Part shown: positions 7,737 through 16,204 of the stretch, one piece after another | Layout: every line of letters begins with the position of its first letter | Position numbering within the stretch: position 1 is the stretch's first letter | Source of the DNA: an uncultured Bacteroidota bacterium | GTDB taxonomy: Bacteria > Bacteroidota > Bacteroidia > Bacteroidales > P3 | DNA: 16,204 bases | Direction of reading: 5' to 3' | Assembly (NCBI GenBank): GCA_902766265.1 | Contig: CACXCY010000195.1 | Coordinates: 1-16,204 of the forward strand | Program-made: the position numbers and the translations under genes | Notes under the pieces: generated by a model | What the model was told of the DNA's origin: nothing | Seen by the model: only the letters and a program-made list of their open reading frames with translations | Database searches by the model: none

Positions 7737-8318
7737 ATGTACGAATACCTATCTGGCCGACTGGCCGAAGTAACACCCGCCTACGCCGTCATCGACTGCG
7801 GAGGTGTGGGCTATATGGTCGAAATCAGCATCAACACCTACACCAAAATCAAAGAGCTCCAAGAGGTAAAGCTCCTGACGCACTATGTGGTGCGCGAGGA
7901 CGCCCATCTGCTGTTTGGATTCTTCGACCCTGCCGAACGCGAGATGTTCCGCCAGCTCATAGCCATCTCCGGCGTAGGTGTAGCCACCGCCCGTGTAATG
8001 CTCAGCACCCTCACCGTCAACGAAATCAAAGAAGCCGTACTCTCGCAGAATGCCCGCGCCATACAATCGGTAAAAGGTATCGGCGCCAAGAGTGCGCAAC
8101 GCATCATCCTCGAATTGCAGGACAAAATGGGCAAGGTGTCGGAGACCATGCTGGCCTCCATGTTCGAAAGCAACAAGAACGTAGAAGAGGCTCTATCGGC
8201 ACTAATGATGCTGGGATTCCCCAAAGCCGCCGCCGACAAAGCACTGCAGAACGCCAACAAGCAGCAGCCCGGCCTCAGTGTTGAGGAACTCATCAAGATG
8301 GCGCTGAAAGCACTATAA
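7737..8318 (+). CDS. ruvA: RuvA, Holliday junction branch migration protein
   Basis: RuvA binds four-way DNA junctions as a tetramer and loads the RuvB motor during recombinational repair. The 193-residue product has the standard three parts. An OB-fold domain spans about 1-63 (MYEYLSGRLAEVTPAYAVIDCGG onward). Two helix-hairpin-helix motifs follow, at SGVGVATA (78-85) and KGIGAKSA (113-120). A flexible linker leads to the C-terminal RuvB-binding domain (about 148-193, ALSALMMLGFPKAAADKAL). Length and motifs are normal. Only 18 bp separate its stop from the sprA ATG and 34 bp lie before it, so lipoprotein-ruvA-sprA is likely one transcript. A ruvA-sprA pairing is, from memory, also seen in other Bacteroidota. 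Confidence 0.98.
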   Translation: MYEYLSGRLAEVTPAYAVIDCGGVGYMVEISINTYTKIKELQEVKLLTHYVVREDAHLLFGFFDPAEREMFRQLIAISGVGVATARVMLSTLTVNEIKEAVLSQNARAIQSVKGIGAKSAQRIILELQDKMGKVSETMLASMFESNKNVEEALSALMMLGFPKAAADKALQNANKQQPGLSVEELIKMALKAL

Positions 8319-8336
8319 TCCCCCTCTTCCCATCAC

Positions 8337-11300
8337 ATGCTCCGCCCGACCACATATCCCATCCTACGACGCACCGCTGCAATAGCGGTACTGTTGTTGA
8401 TGCTATGTTCGGTTACTGGAGTTCATGCACAGAAACCCGGATGGCAGCCCTCCAACATGACCACCACCGTAGAGTACGACCCCAATGACAACAGTTACGT
8501 AAAGATAACCAAAGTGGGCGACATGGTGGTGGACCGCCAGTATATGACTTTCCAGGAATACCAGGACTGGCAGACGGAGCAGCTGATGAAGCAATACTGG
8601 AACGAGAAGAACTCCACACCCATAGCACCTGTCGAGGGTGAGGGGCTGCTGAGCAAAATCCCCGGATTCAATGAGATTAGTCGCAAGCTGGAGTCACTCA
8701 TGGGGAAACCCGAAATCAAGATCACCCCCACCGGTAGCGCCGACCTTACTTTCCAAGTGGTAAACAACTACCGGAAAGATCCCTCTCTCGACGTGACCAA
8801 ACGCAGCGTCACCACCTTCGATTTTGATGAAAACATCCAAATCAGTCTCAACGCCAAAATAGGCGACCTTATCGACTTTGACCTCAACTGGAATACACAG
8901 GCGACCTTCGACTTCGAGAACCAAATCAAATTGAAATACGAAGGTAAGGAAGACGATATCATTCAGTTGCTCGAAGCCGCCGACATCTCTTTCCCGCTTA
9001 ACACAACACTCATCAAAGGTAGCCAGCAACTCTTCGGATTCCACACCAAACTGAAGTTTGGAAAACTCACCGTCGACGCCGTGGTGAGTCAGAAAGAGAC
9101 CAGCACAGAGAATCTGCAGGTGAAGGGCGGAGCCAGCGCACAGGAATTCGAGATACGCGCCGACGAGTACGAAGACAACCGCCACTACTTCATATCCCAA
9201 TACTTCCGCGACAACTACAACAAAGCCCTCAGTACCCTGCCAGTGGTCAACAGCAATATCAAGATTATCCGCATGGAGGTATGGCGCACCAATGTGGGAG
9301 CCGCAGTCACCAACAACCGCAACATCCTTGCCCTTACCGACCTCGGTGAGGCCAATCCTCAATCGCGATCGCTGACAGGCATTGGCACAGGCACGACAAC
9401 CACCGTCAAGCCCTCCAATGATTGCAACAATTTGATAATGTCCGGCATTGCCGGTACGGCACTCATCAACACTGGAGCCATCCGCAGCATCAACAACGTG
9501 ACGAGTTACATGCAAGGCCTCGGATTTGCCAGCGGCCGAGATTACGAGAAAGTGGAGAGTGCACGACTGCTCAACAGCAGCGAATACACCTACAACAGCC
9601 AATTGGGATTCATCTCACTTACGCAGCCGCTGAGCAATGACCAGATTCTCGCTGTGGCTTTCCAATACCAAGTCATCGGAGACACTACAGTATACCAAGT
9701 GGGCGAGCTGACTACCGATGGCGTCAACGACCCCAATACCCTCGTCGTCAAACTTCTCAAGGGTACGACCATTGACCCCCATAACACGCTGTGGAAGCTG
9801 ATGATGAAGAACGTCTATTTCTTGAAAAGCACACAGATTAGCCGTGAAAACTTCCGGTTCAATGTGCTTTACGAGAGTCCTGACGGAGGTGTAGGCATCG
9901 GCTATTTCACCGAGGGGCCGCAGGAAGGCAAGCCCCTCATCGAAGTACTGGGCCTTGACCGCATGGATGCCACTCTGGACCATTATATGCCCGATGGTGT
10001 CTTCGATTGGATGGACAGCGCCGCTTTCAAAGGCGGTCTTATCCAGGCCTCCACAGGCCGCGTGTTCTTCCCCTACATCGAGCCCTTTGGTAAAGACCTG
10101 CGTGAGATGCTCGGACCCGAATACGCCGACCAATACTGCTACGACTCACTCTACACCATGACGCAAACCCTGGCGCGACAGTATGCCGACAAGAACAAGT
10201 TCTACCTGGAGGGATACTACAGCAGTACCGTCAGCGGTGAAATCAGTTTGGGATACAGCGTCACCAAGGGTAGCGTCACCGTGACGGCTGGCGGCATGCC
10301 GCTTACCGAGAACGTTGACTATACTGTGGATTACACCATGGGTACCGTGCGCATCACCAACGAAAGCATCCTCTCATCGGGCACCCCCATCTCTGTGTCG
10401 AGCGAGAACAACTCGTTCAGCATGATGACCAAGACCATGCTTGGCTTGCACCTCAACTACGAGTTTAATCCCGACTTCAACCTCGGTGCCACCGTGATGA
10501 ACCTACGGGAGAAGCCCTTGACGCAGAAGAACAACTTTGGCGAGGAGCCCACCAGCAACTCCATCTGGGGGCTTGACCTCAACTACCGCCACGAGGTGCC
10601 TTTTATCACTAAACTCATCGACAAACTGCCTGGCATCAGCACCAAAGAGACATCGACCCTCACCCTGCAAACTGAGTTTGCCCACTTCATCCCCGGCATG
10701 GCCAGCACGGGTAGCAAAGACGGCGATGTGTCGTATATCGATGACTTCGAGGGTGCCGAGAGCAGTATCGACCTCAAAGGCCCAACCTTCTGGCATTTGG
10801 CCAGCACGCCGCAGGACCACGCTACCGCATTGCCCCTCTTCCCCGAATCGGCACCAGGCACAGGACTGGGATACGGCATGAACCGCGCACGCCTCAGTTG
10901 GTACCGCATCGACAACCTCTTCTATAGCAGCAGTTGTCCCGACAACATCACAGAAGAAGACCGTTCCAAGCCCTATGCGCGGCGCATCCTGGAGCAGGAG
11001 GTGTTCCCCAACAAAGACCTCGCTGCCGGTGAGCCCACCACCATCTATGAACTCAACCTGGGGTTCTATCCCGAAGAGCGCGGCCCTTACAACTACGATG
11101 TGGCAGGCACCAGTTTCAGTGCAGGTCTCAACGCCGACGGCACCCTCAAAGAGCCCGCCACCCGCTGGGGAGGTATCATGCGTTCGCTCGACTATACAGA
11201 CTTCGAGACACAGAACATCGAGACCATCGAATTCTGGCTCATGGACCCCTTCATGAATCCCGAGACGGGCGAACACGACGACAGCCGCACAGGTGGCAAG

Positions 11301-14300
11301 CTATACTTCAATCTGGGCGACATCAGCGAGGACATCCTGCGCGACGGCCGCAAATTCTTCGAGAACGGCCTCCCCACCGGCACCGACGCCGATGCCTTTG
11401 AACGCAACCCTGTAGACACCACTATCTGGGGACGCGTACCCAAGATGCAGAGCATCGTCAACGCTTTTGACAACAATGAAAGCGCACGCAAATACCAAGA
11501 CGTGGGATACGATGGCCTGGGTAGCACCCTGGGGCTGGACGGCGAACGGTCATTCTTCGCCGACTATGTGAACAGTATCGCCGCACTCTACGGTACGGAG
11601 TCGGGCGCTTACCGCAACGCCTCTGCCGACCCCAGTAGCGACGACTTCCGTTATTACCGCTCGTCGTATTATGACGACAACGACGTAAAAATCAACGACC
11701 GTTACAAATACTACAACAACCCGGAAGGCAATTCCATCGCCGATGCCGACAACACGGAAAGGTATTCCTCCACAGCCACCTCCTACCCCAACGTGGAAGA
11801 CATCAACAAGGACAATACCCTCAGCGAGGCCGAAAACTACTACGAATATGCCATCGACCTGCGCCCGGAGATGATGGTGATAGGTCAGAATCACATCGTG
11901 GACATCCAGGAAGCTAACAACGTGCAACTGGCGAACGGCACCATAGCACCCACCTGCCGCTGGTACCAGTTCAGCATTCCCATCCGCGAACCCGACCGTA
12001 CGGTAGGCAGCATCAGCGGTTACCAATCCATCCGTTTCATCCGTATGTTCCTGCAGGGCTTCCAGCAACCCGTCATCCTGCGTTTCGCCACCCTCGAACT
12101 GGTATATGGCACCTGGCGCAAATACACCGAAACGCTGCTGCAACCCGGCGACTATCCCACCGGCACCGGAGCCAACACCACTTTCACCCTCGGCACCGTC
12201 AACATCGAAGAGAACGGCAGCCGCAAACCCGTGCCCTATGTGCTGCCCCCCGGCATCGAACGCGAAGAATGGTATAGCAGCAACTCCTCCTACACGCAAC
12301 TCGACGAGCAATCCATCATGATGGACATCGGAGGTCTTGCCGCCGGCGACGCACGCGCCATCTACCGCAATATGCAGTACGACCTACGTTACTACGGCAA
12401 GCTGAAAATGTTCGTCCACGCAGAGAAGAAATACGAGACCGACCCCATCGACGACGGCGACCTTTCACTCTTTGTGCGATTAGGCAGCGACTACAACAAT
12501 AACTACTACGAGTATGAAGTCCCCCTCAAGCTCACCCCTTGGGGCACCGGTTCCGACGAGGTAGATGCTATCTGGCCGTCCGACAACAACGTGGAGATAG
12601 ACCTGCGCCAGCTCACCGCCATCAAGACCAACCGCAACAAACTTATCCGCGCCGGCAACAGCGCCTACAGCAACACGATGCTATATAGCGAATTCGTCGG
12701 CGGACGCAAATACACCGTCCTGGGAACGCCCAACCTGGGGAAGGTGAAAGTCATCATCATCGGTGTACGCAATCCCCGAAAAGAGCGGTTGGGCGACGGC
12801 AACGACATGGAACCCAAGTCGGCCATCGTATGGCTCAACGAACTGCGTCTAAGCGACTACACCAACCGAGGAGGATGGGCGGCTATGGCACTGGCACGCA
12901 GCAATCTCGCCGACGTGGGCAACCTCTCGCTCTATGGTGCCTACAAGACAGCGGGCTTCGGCAATCTGGAGGACAACCTGATGGGTATAGAGCTCGTCAA
13001 CACCTTCAATTTCCAAACCACACTCAACTTCGAGCTGGGCAAGTTCCTGCCCGAGGAATGGGGCGTGCGCATACCCCTTTACCTTGACTACAACAAGGAA
13101 ATCGGCAGCCCCGAATACAATCCCCTCGACCCCGATGTCGTGTTGCGCGAAGACCTCAGCACCTACCAGACCGCAGCCGAACGCGACAGCATACGCCGCA
13201 TGACGCAGCAGCGCAAATCCACCACTAATCTCACGCTCACCAATATGCACAAAGAGCGTGTAGGCAAGAGCTCCCTGAAACCTCATTTCTACGACTTCGA
13301 GAACTTCTCATTCTCCTACGCCTACAGCGGCGAACGTTCCAGCGACGAAGACCTGGACCACTACCACAAAGACCAGCATCGCGGCGGCCTTACCTACAAT
13401 TTCTCCCTGCCCCAACCCAAGCAGTTCAAACCCTTCGACAAGATGAAGCCCTTCCAGAGCAAATACCTCAAAATCATCAAGGACTTCAATATCTACTATC
13501 AACCCAAGAGCTTCAACTTCACCACCGAGGTGTACCGCGATATAGAAGAGACCCTCCTGCGCAACAAAAGCGCCGCCCTCGTCATCATCAAGCCGACCTA
13601 CTTCAAACAGTTCACCTGGCGGCGCGACTACGGGCTGCAATACGACCTCTCCCGCAGTTTCCACATCCAATACAGCGCCAATGCCAACGCCAACATTGAG
13701 GAGCCCCCGGGAATGGTCGAGACCCATAGCGCATCCGACAGTATCTGGCGTTCCATCCTCGACGGCGGCACCATGCAGAACTTCCAACAAACCATCAACG
13801 CCAACTGGGACCTGCCCATCGGCAAACTGCCCTTTATGGACTTCCTGCGCGTGCCTCTCACCTACCGCACCACCTACAACTTCTTCGGCAGCACGCAAGC
13901 CCTCGCCTCCCAGGGAAGCATCCTGCAGAACTCGTCCGAATTCACCGTCAACGCGACAGCCACCATGCAGTCGCTCTACAACAAAGTGCCTCTCATCAAG
14001 AAGAGCTACGCCCCCCGTCCCGACAACAACAAGAAAAACGACCCCAAAGGCAAAGACCGCGACAAAGATCGCAACAAACTGGACCCCAAGCGCGGGCTTG
14101 AACCTGGTGCCGACCTCAGCGCCGACAGCCGCAAGGCCGACTCCCTGAGACGCGAAGAGATAAAGGAGAACCTGCGGCAAGTGGGCTATTTCACCGTGCG
14201 TCTGCTGACGGGTGTCAAGAGCGTCCGCCTCCAATACACCAGCACCACCGGCTCCCGTCTGCCCGGCTATATGGGCGAAGCCACCATCTTCGGCCTCGAC

Positions 14301-15566
14301 CCCAGCGCCTACTGGACACCCGGGGTGAACTACGTATTGGGCAGCAACGAAAGCATTGTCGAGACACTCATCAAGAACGACCTCCTCTCGCACGACACAC
14401 TGATGAACACCCCCCACGAGAACATTGGCGGACGGCAGTTCTCCCTCGGTGCCACGGTGGAGCCCATACGCGACATGAAGATAGAGGTTACCTGCGTCGA
14501 GAACTACACCTCACGCGAAGAATACTACTACAAATACCTTACCGACAGAGGGTATGTGGACGGCCCCTTGTCGCGTACCATGACGGGCACCTACACCGCC
14601 ACCGCATGGAGCTTCCGCACAGCGTTCCGCAACAGCGACGACCTCTTCCAGCAGTTTCTGGACAACCGTTCCGTCGTAGCCACACGTCTGGCCGCCGCCA
14701 ACCCTGATGCACGCACCGACCAACTCGTGCTCGACAGCACCACAGGGCTCTACTTCCCCGCCGGCTATAGCCCCAACCAGCAAACCGTCCTGCTCACCGC
14801 CTTCCTGTCTACCTATCTGGGCGACGACGCGGCGCACCGCTCCTTCAGTCCCTTCCTCAACATGCCCCTACCCAACTGGACAATCAACTACAACGGACTC
14901 AACAAAGTCAAGTTCCTCAAGAAGTGGTTCACCAATATATCGCTCTCCCACCGCTACGCCTCCACGTACACCATCGGCGGATTCTACACCGACGCAGCCA
15001 TCTCCAATGCAGGCGACAGCTACGACTACGGGGTGGAGACCGTGCTGAACAGTTCCGGCGACTATATTGCCCCCGTCTCCATGGAGGGCGTCTCCATCAA
15101 CGAACAGTTCAATCCCCTGATCAAGCTCAGGATTGATATGGTCAACAACTTCCAGCTCAACCTCTCCATGCAGCGCAACCGGATGATGGCGCTAAGCTTC
15201 ACCAACAACCAGCTCACCGAGACCAGCCGCAACGGTCTTACCATAGGTGCCGGCTACCGCTTCAAGGATGTGGCCTTCAGCATCAAAACCGGCAGCAAGA
15301 CACACAATTTCAAGAGCGACATCGTGCTGCAGTTCAACCTCACCCACAACGACAACATGACGCTCATACGCAAAATCAACCAGGGTACGGGGCAAATCAG
15401 CAGCGGCAGCAAGGTCTGGATGGCTGAACTCAGAGCCGAGTATGCCCTGAGCAGCACCCTGACGATGCGCGCATTCTTCCAAACCAACATCAACACCCCC
15501 TACATCTCCAACGCCTATCCCAACAGCACCACCAAAGGCGGCATCACCATTATGTTCTCGTTCTAA
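8337..15566 (+). CDS. sprA: SprA/Sov, type IX secretion outer-membrane translocon
   Basis: This giant 2409-residue outer-membrane protein compares with about 2400 for Flavobacterium johnsoniae SprA and about 2500 for P. gingivalis Sov. In Flavobacterium, SprA forms a 36-strand single-chain barrel, the conduit for T9SS cargo. It has an N-terminal signal peptide with a leucine-rich core and an AQ cleavage site near residue 32. The mature start (PGWQPSNMTTTVEYDP) and the segment YIDDFEGAESS (800-810) match conserved SprA regions. Many amphipathic strands follow, and the chain ends ITIMFSF with a terminal aromatic, as expected for an outer-membrane barrel. A lysine/aspartate-rich low-complexity stretch at about 1897-1940 (DPKGKDRDKDRNKLDPKRG) is probably an exposed or periplasmic linker. 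The frame is intact throughout. It lies 18 bp after ruvA. Its presence implies a working T9SS in the organism. Confidence 0.97.
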   Translation: MLRPTTYPILRRTAAIAVLLLMLCSVTGVHAQKPGWQPSNMTTTVEYDPNDNSYVKITKVGDMVVDRQYMTFQEYQDWQTEQLMKQYWNEKNSTPIAPVEGEGLLSKIPGFNEISRKLESLMGKPEIKITPTGSADLTFQVVNNYRKDPSLDVTKRSVTTFDFDENIQISLNAKIGDLIDFDLNWNTQATFDFENQIKLKYEGKEDDIIQLLEAADISFPLNTTLIKGSQQLFGFHTKLKFGKLTVDAVVSQKETSTENLQVKGGASAQEFEIRADEYEDNRHYFISQYFRDNYNKALSTLPVVNSNIKIIRMEVWRTNVGAAVTNNRNILALTDLGEANPQSRSLTGIGTGTTTTVKPSNDCNNLIMSGIAGTALINTGAIRSINNVTSYMQGLGFASGRDYEKVESARLLNSSEYTYNSQLGFISLTQPLSNDQILAVAFQYQVIGDTTVYQVGELTTDGVNDPNTLVVKLLKGTTIDPHNTLWKLMMKNVYFLKSTQISRENFRFNVLYESPDGGVGIGYFTEGPQEGKPLIEVLGLDRMDATLDHYMPDGVFDWMDSAAFKGGLIQASTGRVFFPYIEPFGKDLREMLGPEYADQYCYDSLYTMTQTLARQYADKNKFYLEGYYSSTVSGEISLGYSVTKGSVTVTAGGMPLTENVDYTVDYTMGTVRITNESILSSGTPISVSSENNSFSMMTKTMLGLHLNYEFNPDFNLGATVMNLREKPLTQKNNFGEEPTSNSIWGLDLNYRHEVPFITKLIDKLPGISTKETSTLTLQTEFAHFIPGMASTGSKDGDVSYIDDFEGAESSIDLKGPTFWHLASTPQDHATALPLFPESAPGTGLGYGMNRARLSWYRIDNLFYSSSCPDNITEEDRSKPYARRILEQEVFPNKDLAAGEPTTIYELNLGFYPEERGPYNYDVAGTSFSAGLNADGTLKEPATRWGGIMRSLDYTDFETQNIETIEFWLMDPFMNPETGEHDDSRTGGKLYFNLGDISEDILRDGRKFFENGLPTGTDADAFERNPVDTTIWGRVPKMQSIVNAFDNNESARKYQDVGYDGLGSTLGLDGERSFFADYVNSIAALYGTESGAYRNASADPSSDDFRYYRSSYYDDNDVKINDRYKYYNNPEGNSIADADNTERYSSTATSYPNVEDINKDNTLSEAENYYEYAIDLRPEMMVIGQNHIVDIQEANNVQLANGTIAPTCRWYQFSIPIREPDRTVGSISGYQSIRFIRMFLQGFQQPVILRFATLELVYGTWRKYTETLLQPGDYPTGTGANTTFTLGTVNIEENGSRKPVPYVLPPGIEREEWYSSNSSYTQLDEQSIMMDIGGLAAGDARAIYRNMQYDLRYYGKLKMFVHAEKKYETDPIDDGDLSLFVRLGSDYNNNYYEYEVPLKLTPWGTGSDEVDAIWPSDNNVEIDLRQLTAIKTNRNKLIRAGNSAYSNTMLYSEFVGGRKYTVLGTPNLGKVKVIIIGVRNPRKERLGDGNDMEPKSAIVWLNELRLSDYTNRGGWAAMALARSNLADVGNLSLYGAYKTAGFGNLEDNLMGIELVNTFNFQTTLNFELGKFLPEEWGVRIPLYLDYNKEIGSPEYNPLDPDVVLREDLSTYQTAAERDSIRRMTQQRKSTTNLTLTNMHKERVGKSSLKPHFYDFENFSFSYAYSGERSSDEDLDHYHKDQHRGGLTYNFSLPQPKQFKPFDKMKPFQSKYLKIIKDFNIYYQPKSFNFTTEVYRDIEETLLRNKSAALVIIKPTYFKQFTWRRDYGLQYDLSRSFHIQYSANANANIEEPPGMVETHSASDSIWRSILDGGTMQNFQQTINANWDLPIGKLPFMDFLRVPLTYRTTYNFFGSTQALASQGSILQNSSEFTVNATATMQSLYNKVPLIKKSYAPRPDNNKKNDPKGKDRDKDRNKLDPKRGLEPGADLSADSRKADSLRREEIKENLRQVGYFTVRLLTGVKSVRLQYTSTTGSRLPGYMGEATIFGLDPSAYWTPGVNYVLGSNESIVETLIKNDLLSHDTLMNTPHENIGGRQFSLGATVEPIRDMKIEVTCVENYTSREEYYYKYLTDRGYVDGPLSRTMTGTYTATAWSFRTAFRNSDDLFQQFLDNRSVVATRLAAANPDARTDQLVLDSTTGLYFPAGYSPNQQTVLLTAFLSTYLGDDAAHRSFSPFLNMPLPNWTINYNGLNKVKFLKKWFTNISLSHRYASTYTIGGFYTDAAISNAGDSYDYGVETVLNSSGDYIAPVSMEGVSINEQFNPLIKLRIDMVNNFQLNLSMQRNRMMALSFTNNQLTETSRNGLTIGAGYRFKDVAFSIKTGSKTHNFKSDIVLQFNLTHNDNMTLIRKINQGTGQISSGSKVWMAELRAEYALSSTLTMRAFFQTNINTPYISNAYPNSTTKGGITIMFSF

Positions 15567-15614
15567 GACGAAGACATACCCTTTCCCCATCTCCGCACAA
15601 AACACGTTCCACTA

Positions 15615-15632
15615 TCATGTGCGCTCACATGA
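15615..15632. repeat. Perfect 7-bp inverted repeat between sprA and the MNT gene
   Basis: TCATGTG-CGCT-CACATGA has seven paired bases around a 4-base centre, starting 48 bp after the sprA stop and ending 13 bp before the -33 TTTG of the MNT promoter. It is followed by ATAACAAAAAAC rather than a T-run, so it is a poor intrinsic terminator. It could be a hairpin protecting the sprA transcript end or an operator for the downstream module. Confidence 0.6.
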
Positions 15633-15645
15633 ATAACAAAAAACT

Positions 15646-15676
15646 TTTGTCACCTCGCAAAAAAAATGTATTTTTG
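15646..15676 (+). promoter_or_regulatory. Bacteroidota-type promoter for the MNT-HEPN module
   Basis: A -33 TTTG at 15646-15649 and a -7 TATTTTTG at 15669-15676 (consensus TAnnTTTG) are separated by 19 bp, the spacing known for the Bacteroides primary sigma factor. The -7 box ends 20 bp before the MNT ATG, giving a very short leader. Two further dyads overlap it: ACAAAA-AAC-TTTTGT (15636-15650) over the -33 element, and GCAAAAA/TTTTTGC (15657-15677) over the -7 element. Confidence 0.75.
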
Positions 15677-15677
15677 C
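15657..15677. repeat. Inverted repeat overlapping the -7 box
   Basis: GCAAAAA (15657-15663) and TTTTTGC (15671-15677) are perfect 7-bp arms around a 7-base centre, and the right arm covers the end of the -7 element. In an A/T-rich stretch some of this symmetry is expected by chance, but the position would suit an operator. Confidence 0.45.
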
Positions 15678-15696
15678 AAATTGAAAGACAGACGAA

Positions 15697-16005
15697 ATGA
15701 GACGTCCGGAGATAACAGCAGCAATAAAGAAAGGGCTTGATGCACTAGCCCTTGATATCGAAGTATGGATCTATGGAAGCGAGGCCCGTGGCGACGCCCG
15801 TCCCGATTCCGACATAGACCTTCTGGTCCTTTTCAACAAGCCCAAAGTGACCATCGAGGACAAAGACAAAATCTACGACATCACCTATCCAATTGAACTG
15901 GATACTGGAGTATTGATACAACCTTTCATACTTTCAAAAACGCAATGGGAGTCCCGCATGACACCCTTTCGCGACAATGTACAAAACGAAAGAATACAGC
16001 TTTAA
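15697..16005 (+). CDS. Minimal nucleotidyltransferase (MNT), HEPN-MNT antitoxin family
   Basis: This 102-residue cytoplasmic protein is of the small DNA-polymerase-beta-like nucleotidyltransferase type. The signature G-S-x10-D-x-D is complete: Gly27-Ser28, then Asp39 and Asp41 (GSEARGDARPDSDIDLLV). A third acidic residue of the active site may be Glu67 or Asp69 in PIELDTGVLIQPF, but this is not certain. The ending MTPFRDNVQNERIQL resembles that of many Bacteroidota MNT proteins paired with HEPN genes. In characterised HEPN-MNT pairs the MNT protein is the antitoxin and AMPylates the HEPN ribonuclease. The next gene starts one base after the stop. Its codons are more A/T-rich than those of sprA, consistent with acquisition by transfer. 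A good promoter lies directly upstream. Confidence 0.9.
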   Translation: MRRPEITAAIKKGLDALALDIEVWIYGSEARGDARPDSDIDLLVLFNKPKVTIEDKDKIYDITYPIELDTGVLIQPFILSKTQWESRMTPFRDNVQNERIQL

Positions 16006-16006
16006 C

Positions 16007-16186
16007 ATGATTACCGATCAAGAAAGGATAGATATTGTCCGTTACCGCATGGAATGCGCTGAAAACACACTTGGTGAGATAGAAAATCTTTTCGCTCTCA
16101 AATATTATAACAACGCAGCCAAGGAGATAGTCGCTGCCATCAAAGAAAAAGTCAATCTCTGGCTAGACGAAAACGCCAAACAGTGA
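16007..16186 (+). CDS. HEPN-like protein, apparently missing its central part
   Basis: This ORF of 59 residues starts at ATG 16007, one base after the MNT stop; an upstream in-frame ATG at 15977 would overlap the MNT gene and is less likely. Residues 1-38 (ITDQERIDIVRYRMECAENTL, then LFALKYYNNAA) look like the first two helices of a Bacteroidota HEPN protein. Such proteins usually continue NRLYYA and total about 120-130 residues. Here the chain passes directly into KEIVAAIKEKV, which resembles the C-terminal helix of HEPN proteins (AKEF-x-x-x-I type). The central region with the conserved Arg/His catalytic motif is absent. This fits an in-frame internal deletion, leaving a probably inactive toxin remnant. 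Alternatively it is a naturally short partner protein. It is compared from memory of the family, not by alignment. Confidence 0.65.
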   Translation: MITDQERIDIVRYRMECAENTLGEIENLFALKYYNNAAKEIVAAIKEKVNLWLDENAKQ

Positions 16187-16204
16187 CAAATAGAATATAA
16201 TACC

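Noticed and set aside
8694..9602. Antisense open frame of 302 codons in the 5' part of sprA
   Set aside because: It is a shadow of sprA with no recognisable domain and no promoter or leader of its own.
13308..14417. Long antisense open frame (369 codons) within sprA
   Set aside because: It lies wholly opposite an intact conserved gene; its Val/Gly/Ala/Glu-rich translation is the usual shadow of a G+C-rich gene.
15615..15632. Intrinsic terminator of sprA
   Set aside because: The stem is perfect but short, and it is followed by A-rich rather than T-rich sequence on the + strand, so I list it only as an inverted repeat.
15977..16006. ATG at 15977 as the start of the HEPN-like gene
   Set aside because: It would overlap the end of the MNT gene by 29 bases and add residues unlike HEPN N-termini. 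ATG 16007 immediately precedes the family-like ITDQERIDIVRYR.

Overview
The window looks like chromosomal DNA from a member of the Bacteroidota, most likely Bacteroidales. The reasons are two type IX secretion (T9SS) proteins found only in that phylum (a PorT-like barrel and the giant SprA/Sov translocon), a Bacteroidota-style promoter (TTTG, 19 bp, TATTTTTG), little sign of Shine-Dalgarno sites, and signal peptides ending just before Gln. I cannot place it to genus. All genes are on the + strand.

Layout. Positions 1-4361 hold the 3' end of a PorT-like gene, an FAD-dependent dehydrogenase two bases downstream, and uvrB with a GTG start. An array of five heptamers sits in the 63-bp gap before uvrB. 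Positions 4433-5779 encode an exported M64-family zinc peptidase. The non-coding stretch 5780-6253 carries five tandem copies of a 22-bp AT-rich unit and then a 230-bp MITE-like element with terminal inverted repeats and a TAA target duplication. Positions 6254-15566 form a tight block: a parallel beta-helix lipoprotein, ruvA, and sprA (2409 codons, 45% of the window). Positions 15567-16204 carry a small, more AT-rich module: a promoter region dense in dyads, an MNT nucleotidyltransferase gene, and a very short gene that looks like a HEPN toxin with its middle deleted.

How the genes work together. SprA is the outer-membrane pore of the T9SS and PorT-like proteins are needed for the same pathway, so two T9SS components lie about 8 kb apart. 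UvrB (nucleotide excision repair) and RuvA (Holliday junction branch migration) are core DNA-repair genes linked to them by position rather than by obvious function. The M64 peptidase and beta-helix lipoprotein are exported, but neither shows an obvious T9SS C-terminal sorting domain.

I do not see an undescribed multi-gene system. The items most worth a second look are the apparent internally deleted HEPN partner of the MNT gene, the MITE, and the two short-unit repeat arrays.
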